From positions 62,001 through 126,000 of the forward strand of contig PVUG01000012.1 in assembly GCA_003001975.1 (NCBI GenBank): a stretch of DNA of 64,000 nucleotides, written 5' to 3'. The notes beneath the pieces were generated by a model that worked only from the letters and a program-made list of their open reading frames with translations, searched no databases and was not told the origin of the DNA. Numbering within the stretch: the first letter of the stretch is position 1; the number at the start of each line of letters is the position of its first letter. Origin of the DNA: Martelella mediterranea. Lineage in GTDB: Bacteria > Pseudomonadota > Alphaproteobacteria > Rhizobiales > Rhizobiaceae. Made by a program: the position numbers and the translations under genes. This document shows positions 54,597-63,311 of this stretch, one piece after another.

Positions 54597-55986
54597 ACGT
54601 GCAGTGCCCCTCTCCAGCCGGCGACCGGTCCTTCCCCGCCGCCGCTCCGTTTCCGCCTTCGCAGGCCTTGCCCTGTGCAGCGTCGCACTGGCGGGCTGCG
54701 CTTCGACGCAGCTCAAGGAAACCGAGACACGCATCGACGTGATGGAAGCCGAGCTCAACGCCCCGCCGCCGGTGCCGCCGGATGACGGAAAGGCGCTCGG
54801 GCCGTCCGAACTGCTCACCAGCGCAAACAGTCGCGGCAAGGATTTCATGCGCGCGCGCATCAGCCGTGCCCGCTCGGTGCTGGACCTCGACAAGGTCAAG
54901 TCGGGCCGCTATCCGCGCGTCAGTGCCGAAGCCCGGCAGATTTCGACATTCAACCGTGAAAACGATGAAATCGAGACTGTTTCAAATATCGTTCTCGGTG
55001 TGAACTGGGACGTCTCGCGGGCGCTTCTTAGGCTGGATCGCCGGACGGTGAAAGTCGCCGGGCGTCTTATTCCGGTGCAGTATCAGGTGGCCCAGCGCAA
55101 TGCCACGCGCGCGCTTCTGCATACCTATAACGACTATACCGCGCTTGATTTCCAGCGCGAAAATGTTGCCCTGAAGCAGAAGGGGCTGGAATGCCGGGTC
55201 GAGGATATGGAAGTCGAAGTGGCGCTGGGCAATTCCAGTCAGATGGAGCTCGACACGCTCAGGGACCAGATCTCAGCGGCCCGCCGTGAAGCGATGGCCG
55301 TGTCCCGTTCGCTTGCCTCCAAGCGGGATGAGCTTCTGGGGCTTTCGGGGCTTGCCGAGGGTGGTTATGACGTTTCCCCCGGCCGCTCCATTCTTTCGGC
55401 GCTGTCCGACTACCCGCCGGTCAAGACGGAGGATGCAGAAGCCTGTTTTGCCGTCTCGGGCAAGAAGCAGCTGGAGGACCTTCTGGTGGAAGCGGCGGCT
55501 GCCCAGCTGGATATTGCCGAACAGTCGCGGTTTACCCGGCTGACGACCTCGATCCCGAGTTTCATGACCCAGACCGGCGGCTTCAATCTTCAGTTCCTGA
55601 TTTCCTATGTCTTGCCGCTCATCGATGAGGGCGATGGGCTGCGCATGACGCAACAGGCGCGGCTGACCCTGCTCGACACGATCCTGACCGCGCGTGACAA
55701 CCGCCGTGCGTTCATGAGCGACTTTGATTCACTGAAACTGGGGATCGCCGCCGCCGAAAGTGAACTGGCCGCGGCCAGTTCGGTGCTGGCACGCGCCGAA
55801 ACGCTACTGCAAAGCGCCGATCCGTTGGAGCGTTGTGCTGCGGAAAACGATGTCGCCAAGGCCCGGGCATCGGTGAAATCGGCCGAATACAAGATCGAGC
55901 GACTGAAGGGCGATCTGCGGCTGCTGTGCGCCCCGCTGGGCGAGCGGCGCGACGACATTGCCCAACAACAGCCTGCTGCTGAATAG
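54577..55986 (+). CDS. TolC-like coiled-coil outer-membrane lipoprotein
   Basis: The signal sequence ends in the lipobox L-A-G-C (cysteine near residue 41). The protein has about 430 further residues, with long helical stretches reminiscent of TolC-family factors (V-Q-Y-Q-V-A-Q-R-N-A, L-D-T-L-R-D-Q-I-S-A-A-R-R-E). The usual TolC beta-barrel strands are only partly apparent. I infer an outer-membrane lipoprotein that pairs with the adaptor. The start is GTG at 54577, overlapping the upstream gene by 20 bases. Another GTG at 54604 is possible. Export function is inference. Confidence 0.75.
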   Translation: MILSLTRRAVPLSSRRPVLPRRRSVSAFAGLALCSVALAGCASTQLKETETRIDVMEAELNAPPPVPPDDGKALGPSELLTSANSRGKDFMRARISRARSVLDLDKVKSGRYPRVSAEARQISTFNRENDEIETVSNIVLGVNWDVSRALLRLDRRTVKVAGRLIPVQYQVAQRNATRALLHTYNDYTALDFQRENVALKQKGLECRVEDMEVEVALGNSSQMELDTLRDQISAARREAMAVSRSLASKRDELLGLSGLAEGGYDVSPGRSILSALSDYPPVKTEDAEACFAVSGKKQLEDLLVEAAAAQLDIAEQSRFTRLTTSIPSFMTQTGGFNLQFLISYVLPLIDEGDGLRMTQQARLTLLDTILTARDNRRAFMSDFDSLKLGIAAAESELAAASSVLARAETLLQSADPLERCAAENDVAKARASVKSAEYKIERLKGDLRLLCAPLGERRDDIAQQQPAAE

Positions 55987-56013
55987 GCTGCTTCCGCCCT
56001 TCCTGGCGCACAC

Positions 56014-56036
56014 AAAAAAGCGGCGCCGGGCGCCGC
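56014..56036 (-). terminator. Terminator of ctrA
   Basis: GCGGCGC and GCGCCGC form a 7-bp stem with a 3-base loop and are followed on the minus strand by six T bases. It lies 32 bases past the ctrA stop. Confidence 0.85.
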
Positions 56037-56067
56037 ATGATTTTGAGGGGAGGAGGAAAAGGCGGGC

Positions 56068-56769
56068 TCAGGCCCGCTTCTGCATTTCCTGCTGGTCCGG
56101 ATCGCGCAGCACATAGCCGCGACCCCAGACGGTCTCGATGAAATTGGTGCCGCCGGCGGCGTTCGCAAGCTTCTTGCGCAGCTTGCAGATGAAGACGTCG
56201 ATGATCTTCAGTTCCGGCTCGTCCATCCCGCCATAAAGGTGGTTGAGGAACATTTCCTTCGTCAGCGTCGTGCCCTTTCTCAGCGAAAGCAGCTCAAGCA
56301 TCTGATATTCCTTGCCGGTCAGGTGTACCGGATGGCCGTCCACCTCGACAGTCTTGGCATCGACATTGACGGCAAGATCGCCGGTGGTGATGATCGACTG
56401 CGCATGGCCCTGGGACCGGCGGACGATGGCGTGAATGCGTGCGACCAGTTCTTCCTTGTGGAAGGGCTTGGTCAGATAATCATCCGCGCCCGAGCCGAAG
56501 CCGCGCACCTTGTCGTCGGTGCCGGACATGCCGGAGAGGATGAGGATTGGTGTGGAGATCTTCGAAACCCGAAGCGCCTTCAGCACTTCATATCCCGACA
56601 TATCGGGAAGGTTGAGATCGAGAAGGATGATATCGTAATCGTAGATCTTGCCGAGATCGACGCCTTCCTCACCGAGATCGGTGGTATAGACGTTGAAATT
56701 TTCGCTCTTCAGCATCAGCTCGATGCTCTGCGCTGTGGCACTGTCGTCTTCGATTAAAAGAACCCGCAT
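56068..56769 (-). CDS. ctrA: Cell-cycle response regulator CtrA
   Basis: CtrA is the master regulator of the alphaproteobacterial cell cycle. The receiver domain begins M-R-V-L-L-I-E-D-D with acidic pocket Glu7, Asp8 and Asp9, the phospho-acceptor Asp51 (L-L-D-L-N-L-P) and the K-P-F switch. The C-terminal winged helix has [17 protein letters not shown] and the recognition region [15 protein letters not shown]. The frame is open to 56793, but GGGGGAAGAC precedes the ATG at 56767-56769 (233 residues). The upstream region holds five GANTC methylation sites. Confidence 0.96.
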   Translation of the reverse strand: MRVLLIEDDSATAQSIELMLKSENFNVYTTDLGEEGVDLGKIYDYDIILLDLNLPDMSGYEVLKALRVSKISTPILILSGMSGTDDKVRGFGSGADDYLTKPFHKEELVARIHAIVRRSQGHAQSIITTGDLAVNVDAKTVEVDGHPVHLTGKEYQMLELLSLRKGTTLTKEMFLNHLYGGMDEPELKIIDVFICKLRKKLANAAGGTNFIETVWGRGYVLRDPDQQEMQKRA

Positions 56770-57200
56770 GTCTTCCCCCTTGAACCGCCGCAATTGAAAG
56801 GTCTGGTGTCGCCCCGACGCGATACGGACTCAGTGATGACCTGAAACAGAAGCTGCCATTGAATGGTTAACAAATTCTGATTCCTTTTGGCAAGGTGAAC
56901 AGAATTTATTAATGAACATAGTGACATCATTGATTTCATTAAGTTTTTTAGTTTGTGAAACTCAATAAAAAAGATTAACCAAACTGGCTAAGTGACTCAT
57001 TAGACTCGCAAGTTTCCGGTTTTTTTCGCTTTCGGTTTACCGACCCTTAAGTGATGACCGCTATGGTCTTCGATGACTGTAAATGAAAGGTTACCGGGAT
57101 TTCGAATTCGTTAATCATCCCCGAAAAAGGGAGAACGAATCAGAAATCAACAAGGGGGGCGCCTTTCGGCAATGCGTTCGTCAGCCGGGGAGTTTTGCGT
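56770..57200. other. Divergent promoter region between ctrA and the FliJ-like gene
   Basis: This 431-base AT-rich stretch holds no gene. It contains the GANTC cluster described separately and TTAAC words. Multiple ctrA promoters are expected here, but I could not assign them. Confidence 0.6.
56827..57141. promoter_or_regulatory. Cluster of GANTC (CcrM) sites upstream of ctrA and the FliJ-like gene
   Basis: Five GANTC sites are present: GACTC at 56827-56831, GATTC at 56879-56883, GACTC at 56994-56998, GACTC at 57003-57007 and GAATC at 57137-57141. About one would be expected by chance in 315 bases. The stretch also carries TTAAC half-sites (near 56867 and 56975) that resemble CtrA half-boxes. 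I infer methylation-controlled promoters as known for ctrA in this class. Confidence 0.6.
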
Positions 57201-57551
57201 ATGAAGGCACGAAACAGTCTGTTGCGTCTGAAGGCGTTTCAGGTGAAGGAAAAGAAAAGGCAGTTGCAGCAACTGCAACTCATGATGGACGAGTTCGCAC
57301 GCATGTCGGACGAACTCATGCAGCAGATTGCTGCGGAAGAAAAAAGGTCCGGGATTTCCGATCCCGCCCATTTTGCCTATTCCACATTTGCCAAGTCTGC
57401 GCGTCAGCGGGCGGATAATCTGGCCGTGTCGGTAGCGGATCTGCGCCAGCAGCAAAACGTTGCGGAAGCGGAGCTTGCCCAGATGGAAATCGACTACGAG
57501 CGTGCCGCTGCCCTGGAAATGCGGGACGGCGCCAACAGGAAGCGCGCCTGA
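57201..57551 (+). CDS. fliJ: FliJ-like flagellar export coiled-coil protein
   Basis: The 116-residue protein is nearly all charged coiled coil (L-R-L-K-A-F-Q-V-K-E-K-K-R-Q-L-Q-Q-L-Q, Q-R-A-D-N-L-A-V-S-V-A-D-L). Length and pattern fit FliJ, a chaperone or stalk of the flagellar type III ATPase. It is divergent from ctrA. Sequence similarity in FliJ is always weak, so the name is tentative. ATG at 57201 with GGGGAG upstream is preferred over the TTG at 57195. Confidence 0.7.
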   Translation: MKARNSLLRLKAFQVKEKKRQLQQLQLMMDEFARMSDELMQQIAAEEKRSGISDPAHFAYSTFAKSARQRADNLAVSVADLRQQQNVAEAELAQMEIDYERAAALEMRDGANRKRA

Positions 57552-57587
57552 CCGTCTCACGGGTATAGGCTGGCGTATAATTGAACG

Positions 57588-57614
57588 AGGCCGCATCCAT
57601 CGGGTGCGGCCTTT
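57588..57614 (+). terminator. Terminator after the FliJ-like gene
   Basis: GGCCGCA and TGCGGCC form a 7-bp stem with a 9-base loop and are followed by TTTT. Confidence 0.8.
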
Positions 57615-57735
57615 TGCCGTTTTGGGAACTGCTGAAAAGCAGAAAAAACGCCACCATCATTTCTGACGGAGGCGCTTTTCTTTTACCAGAGGCCTTGGCC
57701 GCGCTTGAAAGCGTCGGTCGTGCTGCTCTCGTGAT

Positions 57736-58011
57736 TCAGTTCCGGTATTGCTGAATGCGGGTCGTGCGCAGACCGGCAAGGCCGTGATCGTCGATCGACG
57801 CCTGCCAGGAGAGGAATTCCTCCACGGTCAGGCAGTAGCGCTCACAGGCTTCTTCCAGGCTTAAAAGCCCGCCACGGACGGCCGCCACCACTTCGGCCTT
57901 TCGCCGGATGACCCAGCGTCTTGTGTTGGAGGGCGGCAGGTCGGCAACAGTCAGCGGACTGCCATCGGGACCTATGACGTATTTTGCGCGAACGCGGGCT
58001 AGCTCGGTCAT
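57736..58011 (-). CDS. sciP: DUF1153 protein SciP (CtrA inhibitory protein)
   Basis: The 91-residue protein matches SciP: Y-V-I-G-P-D-G-S-P-L-T followed by L-P-P-S-N-T-R-R-W-V-I-R-R-K-A-E-V-V and a helix-turn-helix with L-L-S-L-E-E-A-C-E-R-Y-C-L-T-V-E-E-F. In Caulobacter SciP binds DNA with CtrA and blocks CtrA-dependent transcription. Finding it three genes from chpT and next to the ctrA block supports the name. Confidence 0.92.
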   Translation of the reverse strand: MTELARVRAKYVIGPDGSPLTVADLPPSNTRRWVIRRKAEVVAAVRGGLLSLEEACERYCLTVEEFLSWQASIDDHGLAGLRTTRIQQYRN

Positions 58012-58205
58012 CGTACTCTCTACACAAACTCACAACCTATGACTTCAAGCTAGCGCGGTACTTTTAAAATTTGCCTAAGGACACGGTAACGCTCTGGTAA
58101 CCAGAAGCGCCTGTCTCCCAGACGCTTCCGGCATACTGGCAGGCAACAAAAAGGGCGGAACACATGTCCCACCCGGTTGTTGATTTTGATGGCTGTTGTT
58201 CCTGT

Positions 58206-58925
58206 CTAGAACCCCGTGCCGCGCCCCACTTCCGAACGCAGCGTTGCAAACAGGATCTGCATGTCGAGCATGAAGCTGTAGTTCGACACATAATAGAGGT
58301 CGCACATGATGCGTGCACGGGCTTCGCCGCGTCGCGTGGTCGGGCCGCGCCATCCCCTGATCTGCGCAAGACCGCTGAGGCCGGGGCGCATGACGTGACG
58401 CTGGTGATATTCCGGCACCAGTTCCTCAAACAGCATGCCGCTCGCCAGCATGCCGACGGCGTGGCAGCGTGGCCCGATCAGGGACATGTCGCCGCGCAGC
58501 ACGTTGAAGAGCTGCGGTAGCTCATCGATGTTCGTCCGTCGCAGGAAGGCGCCGATTTTGGTGATCCGCGGGTCATTCTCGACCGTCTGCTTCACGCCCG
58601 ACTTGTCGCCAAGGTCGTTGCGCATCGAGCGGAATTTGAAAATTTTGATCTTCGTGCCGTTTCGCCCCCAGCGCACCTGGCTGAAAAATACGGGGCCGGG
58701 GCTGTCGAGCCTGATCAGGATCGCAATCACAAGAAACAGCGGGCTGAGCGCCGCAAGGGCGCCAAACGAGATGGCAATATCGAACAGACGCTTCAGGGCC
58801 AGCTGAAGCTTTCGCCGTTGGTAATGACCGGAAAAGACAAGCTCATGACCGAACGCACGTTTGGGCAAAGTATTCGTTTCTGAAACATGGGCCGTGGGGG
58901 AGGCCTGAAAATCCGCCGCGCTCAC
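58206..58925 (-). CDS. Undecaprenyl-phosphate sugar transferase (ExoY-like)
   Basis: This is an initiating glycosyl-1-phosphate transferase of the bacterial sugar transferase family. K-R-L-F-D-I-A-I-S is followed by a membrane helix (about 50-72), then P-V-F-F-S-Q-V-R-W-G-R and K-F-R-S-M-R. L-R-R-T-N-I-D-E-L-P-Q-L-F-N-V-L-R-G-D-M-S-L-I-G-P-R is the catalytic core, and D-L-Y-Y-V-S-N-Y-S is near the end. It starts polysaccharide repeat-unit synthesis at the inner membrane. No other polysaccharide genes are close, which is unusual. Confidence 0.9.
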   Translation of the reverse strand: MSAADFQASPTAHVSETNTLPKRAFGHELVFSGHYQRRKLQLALKRLFDIAISFGALAALSPLFLVIAILIRLDSPGPVFFSQVRWGRNGTKIKIFKFRSMRNDLGDKSGVKQTVENDPRITKIGAFLRRTNIDELPQLFNVLRGDMSLIGPRCHAVGMLASGMLFEELVPEYHQRHVMRPGLSGLAQIRGWRGPTTRRGEARARIMCDLYYVSNYSFMLDMQILFATLRSEVGRGTGF

Positions 58926-59443
58926 TACAGCACCTTTTGGGTTGTAAATGTTTAAGTTGATTAAAATATTAGAATATACTGTTTTTACCCCCTCACGACC
59001 GAATTGTCATCAGCGTTTGCCTGTTTTTCGGACTTTCATTGACACAATCGTTGCTGTGCTGAAGTGGTCGAATATGTGCCAGTCACAGACCATTTCTACG
59101 ATTTATTTTTAATAGACTGAATTGTTTGATCTATTTTTTCTAATTTAGAAAAATGTTGTAAAATTGTTTCTGCCTCATATGCGCCAAAGATGAAGGTTTG
59201 ACAAAAACGCAAGATAGGTATTCCGTGGTTGCATAGCTCAGCTTCGTCTTACGTACGCTGGCGTTTCTCGATCGAAATACTGTGCTGAAGTGCATTTGCT
59301 TTACCGTCAGTGATAAACACCGACATAAAACCCGCATGCAGGGGAAAAGTTCCACGCGCCACGGAAAAACGCGTTGTGTTCGCAAACGAACAGGCAAGCG
59401 CCTTTTTATTGCGCAACCAAAAAATTATGAAGGTAAGGAAAAC
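58926..59443. other. AT-rich intergenic region
   Basis: About 520 bases, with a strikingly AT-rich core around 58940-59170, separate the sugar transferase gene and the tRNA. I found no gene with support. The open frames near the right end are antisense to or overlap the tRNA. The upstream end should hold the transferase promoter. Confidence 0.5.
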
Positions 59444-59518
59444 TGGAGCGGGCGAAGGGATTCGAACCCTCGACCCCAACCTTGGCAAGGTTGTGCTCTA
59501 CCCCTGAGCTACACCCGC
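59444..59518 (-). tRNA. tRNA-Gly (anticodon GCC)
   Basis: The minus strand gives a full cloverleaf: acceptor GCGGGTG pairs with CGCCCGC, D-arm G-C-T-C with loop AGGGGTA, anticodon stem ACCTT around TTGCCAA with GCC at 59484-59486, and the T-arm GAGGGTTCGAATCCCTT. An encoded CCA follows the discriminator T. Confidence 0.96.
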
Positions 59519-60038
59519 TCATCAAACCGGTCCGGGGTAAGTCAGTGACCGGCGATGTCACCGTGTCGGCGACGAGGGCGTATATGGCCTAACCCGATTT
59601 CAAATGCAACAACGAAATGATGGATTTCTGCATTTTTTTGTGTGCGAAAAATCGCGAAGCATTTTCAGTGCATTAACGGAAGAAAGCGGAGCGGGGGCGG
59701 AATTTCCGTGTGCGCCGGGTGTTCTCGCATTGGATGAAGGCGAGAGGTCGGGGCATTTGCCCTGCCGAGGAATCCCGTCATTTCGGGATGATGCTTGCCG
59801 TCGCCTGTTCGCCTGCATCCTGCCGGAAAACGTCGTTTTGTCGCGCACCCGTTTGCTGCTGGACAAGTGCCATTTCCGGGGATAACACGGGTGCTGACAC
59901 GAATTTGCTAACGAAAAATCGGGATTTCGTTTCAAAATTGGTTTCCGGGTCGCTGGTCATGGTTTTATCCGGCGCGCGCAACCAGCCAGTCTGCAGGGGA
60001 CGTGATCTCGCTTTCATGACAACCGGGAGGAAATGGAT
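59519..60038. other. Intergenic region downstream of tRNA-Gly, nothing recognised
   Basis: About 520 bases precede the isomerase-like gene. Short open frames on both strands have no family pattern or ribosome site, so I call no gene. The right end holds the ribosome site GGGAGG (60025-60030). Confidence 0.5.
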
Positions 60039-61628
60039 ATGACGGATATCATGCTGGTTGCCAGCGGTGACCTGCGCGAAAGCGCCAACACCAAGTGCTG
60101 GCCCACGCAAAAGGCGATGGAGGACAAGCTAGCCTTAGTCGTTGCCGAAATGGGGCATACGCTGAAGCGTGCTCATCCGGTCAAGCCCGCCGGACACGGT
60201 TTCATTGCCACCCAGCGTGAGGGCATGGATGTTTTCAGGGCCATCGATCCGAACGCGCCGATCATCGTGGCGGAGGCCGTCTGGCAATATTCCTATCATG
60301 TGCTGCCCGGCCTGCTGGCGCACAAGGGGCCGATCCTGACGGTGGCAAACTGGTCGGGGCAATGGCCGGGTCTCGTCGGCCTGCTGAACCTGAATGGCTC
60401 GCTGACCAAGGCCGGCGTTCCCTATGCTTCGCTGTGGAGCGAGACCTTCGATGACGATTTTTTCCGGGAAGGCCTGAAGAGCTGGCTCGAGACCGGCACG
60501 ATTGCCCACGATGAAAGCCATGTCCGCCCGTTCGATGCGGCTTCGCTGCCGGCCGAACTGGCCGGGCTTGCCGATGAGATCGCCGCCGATCTGGCCGGCA
60601 ACAAGATCATTCTCGGCGTTTTCGACGAGGGCTGCATGGGCATGTACAATGCCATCATCCCGGATGAAATCCTGATGCCGCTCGGTGTGTTCAAGGAGCG
60701 GCTGTCACAGTCCGCGCTCTATCACGCCACGAAACAGGTGAGCGACGAAGAAGCGCGTGCCGCCTACCAGTGGATGCTCGACAAGGGCATGACCTTCCAC
60801 TTCGGCGCCGATCCGAAGGAGGAACTGACCGAAGATCAGGTCATCGATCAGTGCCGGATGTATATCGCCGCCGTCCGGCTGGCCGATTTCTTCGGCTGTG
60901 AAGCGATTGGCATCCAGTATCAGCAGGGCCTGAAGGATCTGTTGCCGGCATCCGACCTGGTTGAGGGCATGCTCAACAATGATGACCGCCCGCCGGTGAC
61001 CCGTGAAGATGGTTCGATCATCCGCGATGGCCGGGCAATCGTGCATTTCAACGAGGTCGATGAATGCGCCGGCCTCGATGCGGTGTTGACCAACCGGTTG
61101 CATCGCGCGCTCGGCCAGCCGGTGGAAACCACGCTGCACGACCTGCGCTGGGGCGACGGCGACAAATCGGGCTCGCGCGACGATTTCATCTGGGTGTTCG
61201 AGATTTCCGGCGCGGTTCCGCCCGCCCACCACGAAGGCGGCTGGGCAGGGTCGGAAAGCTATCGCCAGCCGGCGATGTTCTTTCCCTTTGGCGGGGGAAC
61301 GCTGAAGGGCTATGCCAAGCCCGGCGAAATCGTCTGGAGCCGCATCTTCCTCAAGGACGGCGCCCTGCACATGGATATCGGTCGCGGGCAGGCGGTCAAG
61401 CTGCCGCCGGAAGAGTGCGAGCGCCGCAGCCGGGCTACGGACTATCCCTGGCCGATCATGAATGCGGTTCTGACCGGTGTTTCGCGCGACCAGATGATGG
61501 CGCGCCACAAGGCCAACCATATTCAGGTTGCCTATGCGCTTTCGGCTGCGGAAGCCGACAAGGCGATGATGGCCAAGGCCGCGCTTGCGGCGAAAATGGG
61601 TATGACGGTCAGCGTCTGCGGCGTTTAG
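60039..61628 (+). CDS. L-fucose/L-arabinose-isomerase-superfamily-like protein
   Basis: The 529-residue cytoplasmic protein resembles sugar isomerases of the FucI/AraA superfamily. [22 protein letters not shown] occurs near residue 110. [16 protein letters not shown] occurs near 195 and [15 protein letters not shown] near 285. The C-terminal domain has [14 protein letters not shown]. The glutamates and histidines could be metal ligands. The ATG at 60039 is 8 bases after GGGAGG, while the ATG at 60033 is too close. No sugar transporter or kinase is adjacent, so the substrate is open. The family name is tentative. Confidence 0.75.
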   Translation: MTDIMLVASGDLRESANTKCWPTQKAMEDKLALVVAEMGHTLKRAHPVKPAGHGFIATQREGMDVFRAIDPNAPIIVAEAVWQYSYHVLPGLLAHKGPILTVANWSGQWPGLVGLLNLNGSLTKAGVPYASLWSETFDDDFFREGLKSWLETGTIAHDESHVRPFDAASLPAELAGLADEIAADLAGNKIILGVFDEGCMGMYNAIIPDEILMPLGVFKERLSQSALYHATKQVSDEEARAAYQWMLDKGMTFHFGADPKEELTEDQVIDQCRMYIAAVRLADFFGCEAIGIQYQQGLKDLLPASDLVEGMLNNDDRPPVTREDGSIIRDGRAIVHFNEVDECAGLDAVLTNRLHRALGQPVETTLHDLRWGDGDKSGSRDDFIWVFEISGAVPPAHHEGGWAGSESYRQPAMFFPFGGGTLKGYAKPGEIVWSRIFLKDGALHMDIGRGQAVKLPPEECERRSRATDYPWPIMNAVLTGVSRDQMMARHKANHIQVAYALSAAEADKAMMAKAALAAKMGMTVSVCGV

Positions 61629-61751
61629 CACGCCTTGCCGTGATTTTATTGCAATGGCCCTGCGCAGGCGGGGCCATTGTTGCATTCGGCCTCGAATGGT
61701 GGTGAAACAGGCGCGTTGTGATTTCACGCCGTCGAAAAGCACCTGGCCGCC

Positions 61752-62267
61752 ATGACTGTTTCCAAGACCGCCCCCAAATCGTCCGAAGAGCTGTTCACCT
61801 ATCTCGATGAACTCGGGATTGCCTACGACAACCGGGAGCACCGCGCCGTCTTCACCGTTGCCGAAGGCGATGATCTCCGGGAGGAAATTCCCGGCGGCCA
61901 CACCAAGAACCTGTTCATCAAGGACAAGAAGAGCCGCTATTTTCTGCTGACCGTCGAGGAGTATGCGACGGTGGACCTGAAACAGGTGCATAATCTGATC
62001 GGTGCATCCGGCCGGGTTTCCTTCGGCAAACCGGATGCGATGATGGCGTATCTCGGTGTCGAACCGGGATCGGTTACCGCGCTGGGCGCGATCAATGATA
62101 CCCAGCATCAGGTGACCTTCATCCTCGATGCGGATCTGATGGAGAGCGAAACCATAAACTGTCATCCGTTGCGCAACACGGCGACGACCTCCATCCACCG
62201 TGATGATCTTCTGCGCTTCATCCGGGCGACGGGACACGAGCCGCTTGTCTTGAAAGTGACGGCGTGA
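61752..62267 (+). CDS. Prolyl-tRNA editing protein ProX/PrdX (YbaK family)
   Basis: The 171-residue protein hydrolyses mischarged alanyl-tRNA-Pro (or a related mispair) in trans. G-G-H-T-K-N-L-F-I-K-D-K-K, F-L-L-T-V-E-E-Y-A-T-V-D-L-K and the C-terminal H-P-L-R-N-T-A-T-T are the freestanding INS-domain pattern. Start choice is supported by length only. Confidence 0.88.
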   Translation: MTVSKTAPKSSEELFTYLDELGIAYDNREHRAVFTVAEGDDLREEIPGGHTKNLFIKDKKSRYFLLTVEEYATVDLKQVHNLIGASGRVSFGKPDAMMAYLGVEPGSVTALGAINDTQHQVTFILDADLMESETINCHPLRNTATTSIHRDDLLRFIRATGHEPLVLKVTA

Positions 62268-62324
62268 CACACGATCTACAGGCAAAGTCGGAACAGGCCC
62301 TCCGGGCCAGACGGGGAGATATTG

Positions 62325-63299
62325 ATGAGCGGTTTTGACAACCCATATGGCGGCTCCTTCAGCGGCCAGATGAACGTATCGGCCGATGGCGCAACCAACG
62401 GCGCGACACCGCCCGGCGGGCTGATCAAGGACACGACAACGGCCGATTTCACCAAGGACGTGATCGAGGAATCGCGCACCCAGCCGGTGCTGGTCGATTT
62501 CTGGGCGCCCTGGTGCGGGCCATGCAAGCAGCTTGGTCCGATCATAGAAAAGGCGGTGACGGGAGCCGGCGGCAAGGTCAAGCTGGTCAAGATGAATATC
62601 GACGATCACCCTGCCATTGCCGGTCAGCTCGGCATTCAGTCGATTCCCGCCGTTATCGCGTTTTCCAACGGTCAGCCGGTCGATGGTTTCATGGGCGCCG
62701 TGCCCGAAAGCCAGGTGAACGAGTTCATCGCCAAGCTGTCGTCTGCCAACCCGTCCGAGCAGGATCGCAAGGCCGAGATTGCGTCGGCGCTCGAGCAGGC
62801 AGAGCAATTGCTGGCCGAGGAGAAATTGCAGGAAGCCGGCCAACTTTTTGCCGGCGTCATGCAGGCCGATCCGGAAAACCCCAAGGCGCTTGCCGGTATC
62901 GGTCGCTGCATGGTTGCCGCTGGTCAGCTTGACCGCGCCAAACAGGTTCTCGATCAGGTGCCCGAGGAACTGAAGGAAGATGACGCCATCAAGGCGCTCG
63001 CCACCCGCATCGCGCAGATCGAGGAAGCCCGCAAATTCGGTGATCCGGCAGCGCTTGAACAGGCATTGGCCGACAATCCCGACGATCACGCCGCCCGCAT
63101 GAAACTGGCCAAGGTGCTGAATGCGGAAGGCAAGCGCGAAGAGGCGGCCGAACATCTGCTGACGATTATGCGCAAGGACCGCGAGTTCGAGGATGACGGC
63201 GCACGCAGGCAACTGGTGGACTTCTTCGAAGCCTGGGGCCCGAAGGACCCGGCAACGATTACCGCGCGCCGCAGGCTTTCCACGATCCTGTTTTCGTAA
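62325..63299 (+). CDS. Thioredoxin-TPR co-chaperone (YbbN/CnoX-like)
   Basis: The thioredoxin domain (about 45-150) has an intact W-A-P-W-C-G-P-C-K-Q active site and P-A-V-I-A-F-S-N-G-Q. The rest (about 155-324) is TPR-like helical repeats (A-L-E-Q-A-E-Q-L-L-A-E-E-K-L-Q-E-A-G-Q). Proteins of this type hold unfolded clients under oxidative stress and pass them to chaperones. The ATG at 62325 follows GGGGAG. The LON-domain gene follows 12 bases later. Confidence 0.92.
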   Translation: MSGFDNPYGGSFSGQMNVSADGATNGATPPGGLIKDTTTADFTKDVIEESRTQPVLVDFWAPWCGPCKQLGPIIEKAVTGAGGKVKLVKMNIDDHPAIAGQLGIQSIPAVIAFSNGQPVDGFMGAVPESQVNEFIAKLSSANPSEQDRKAEIASALEQAEQLLAEEKLQEAGQLFAGVMQADPENPKALAGIGRCMVAAGQLDRAKQVLDQVPEELKEDDAIKALATRIAQIEEARKFGDPAALEQALADNPDDHAARMKLAKVLNAEGKREEAAEHLLTIMRKDREFEDDGARRQLVDFFEAWGPKDPATITARRRLSTILFS

Positions 63300-63311
63300 C
63301 GGGAGCATATC

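Noticed and set aside
59249-59548. Short open frames on both strands overlapping the tRNA
   Set aside because: The translated words G-S-R-V-R-I-P-S-P-A-P and R-R-D-S-N-P-R-P are the usual false proteins read from tRNA genes.
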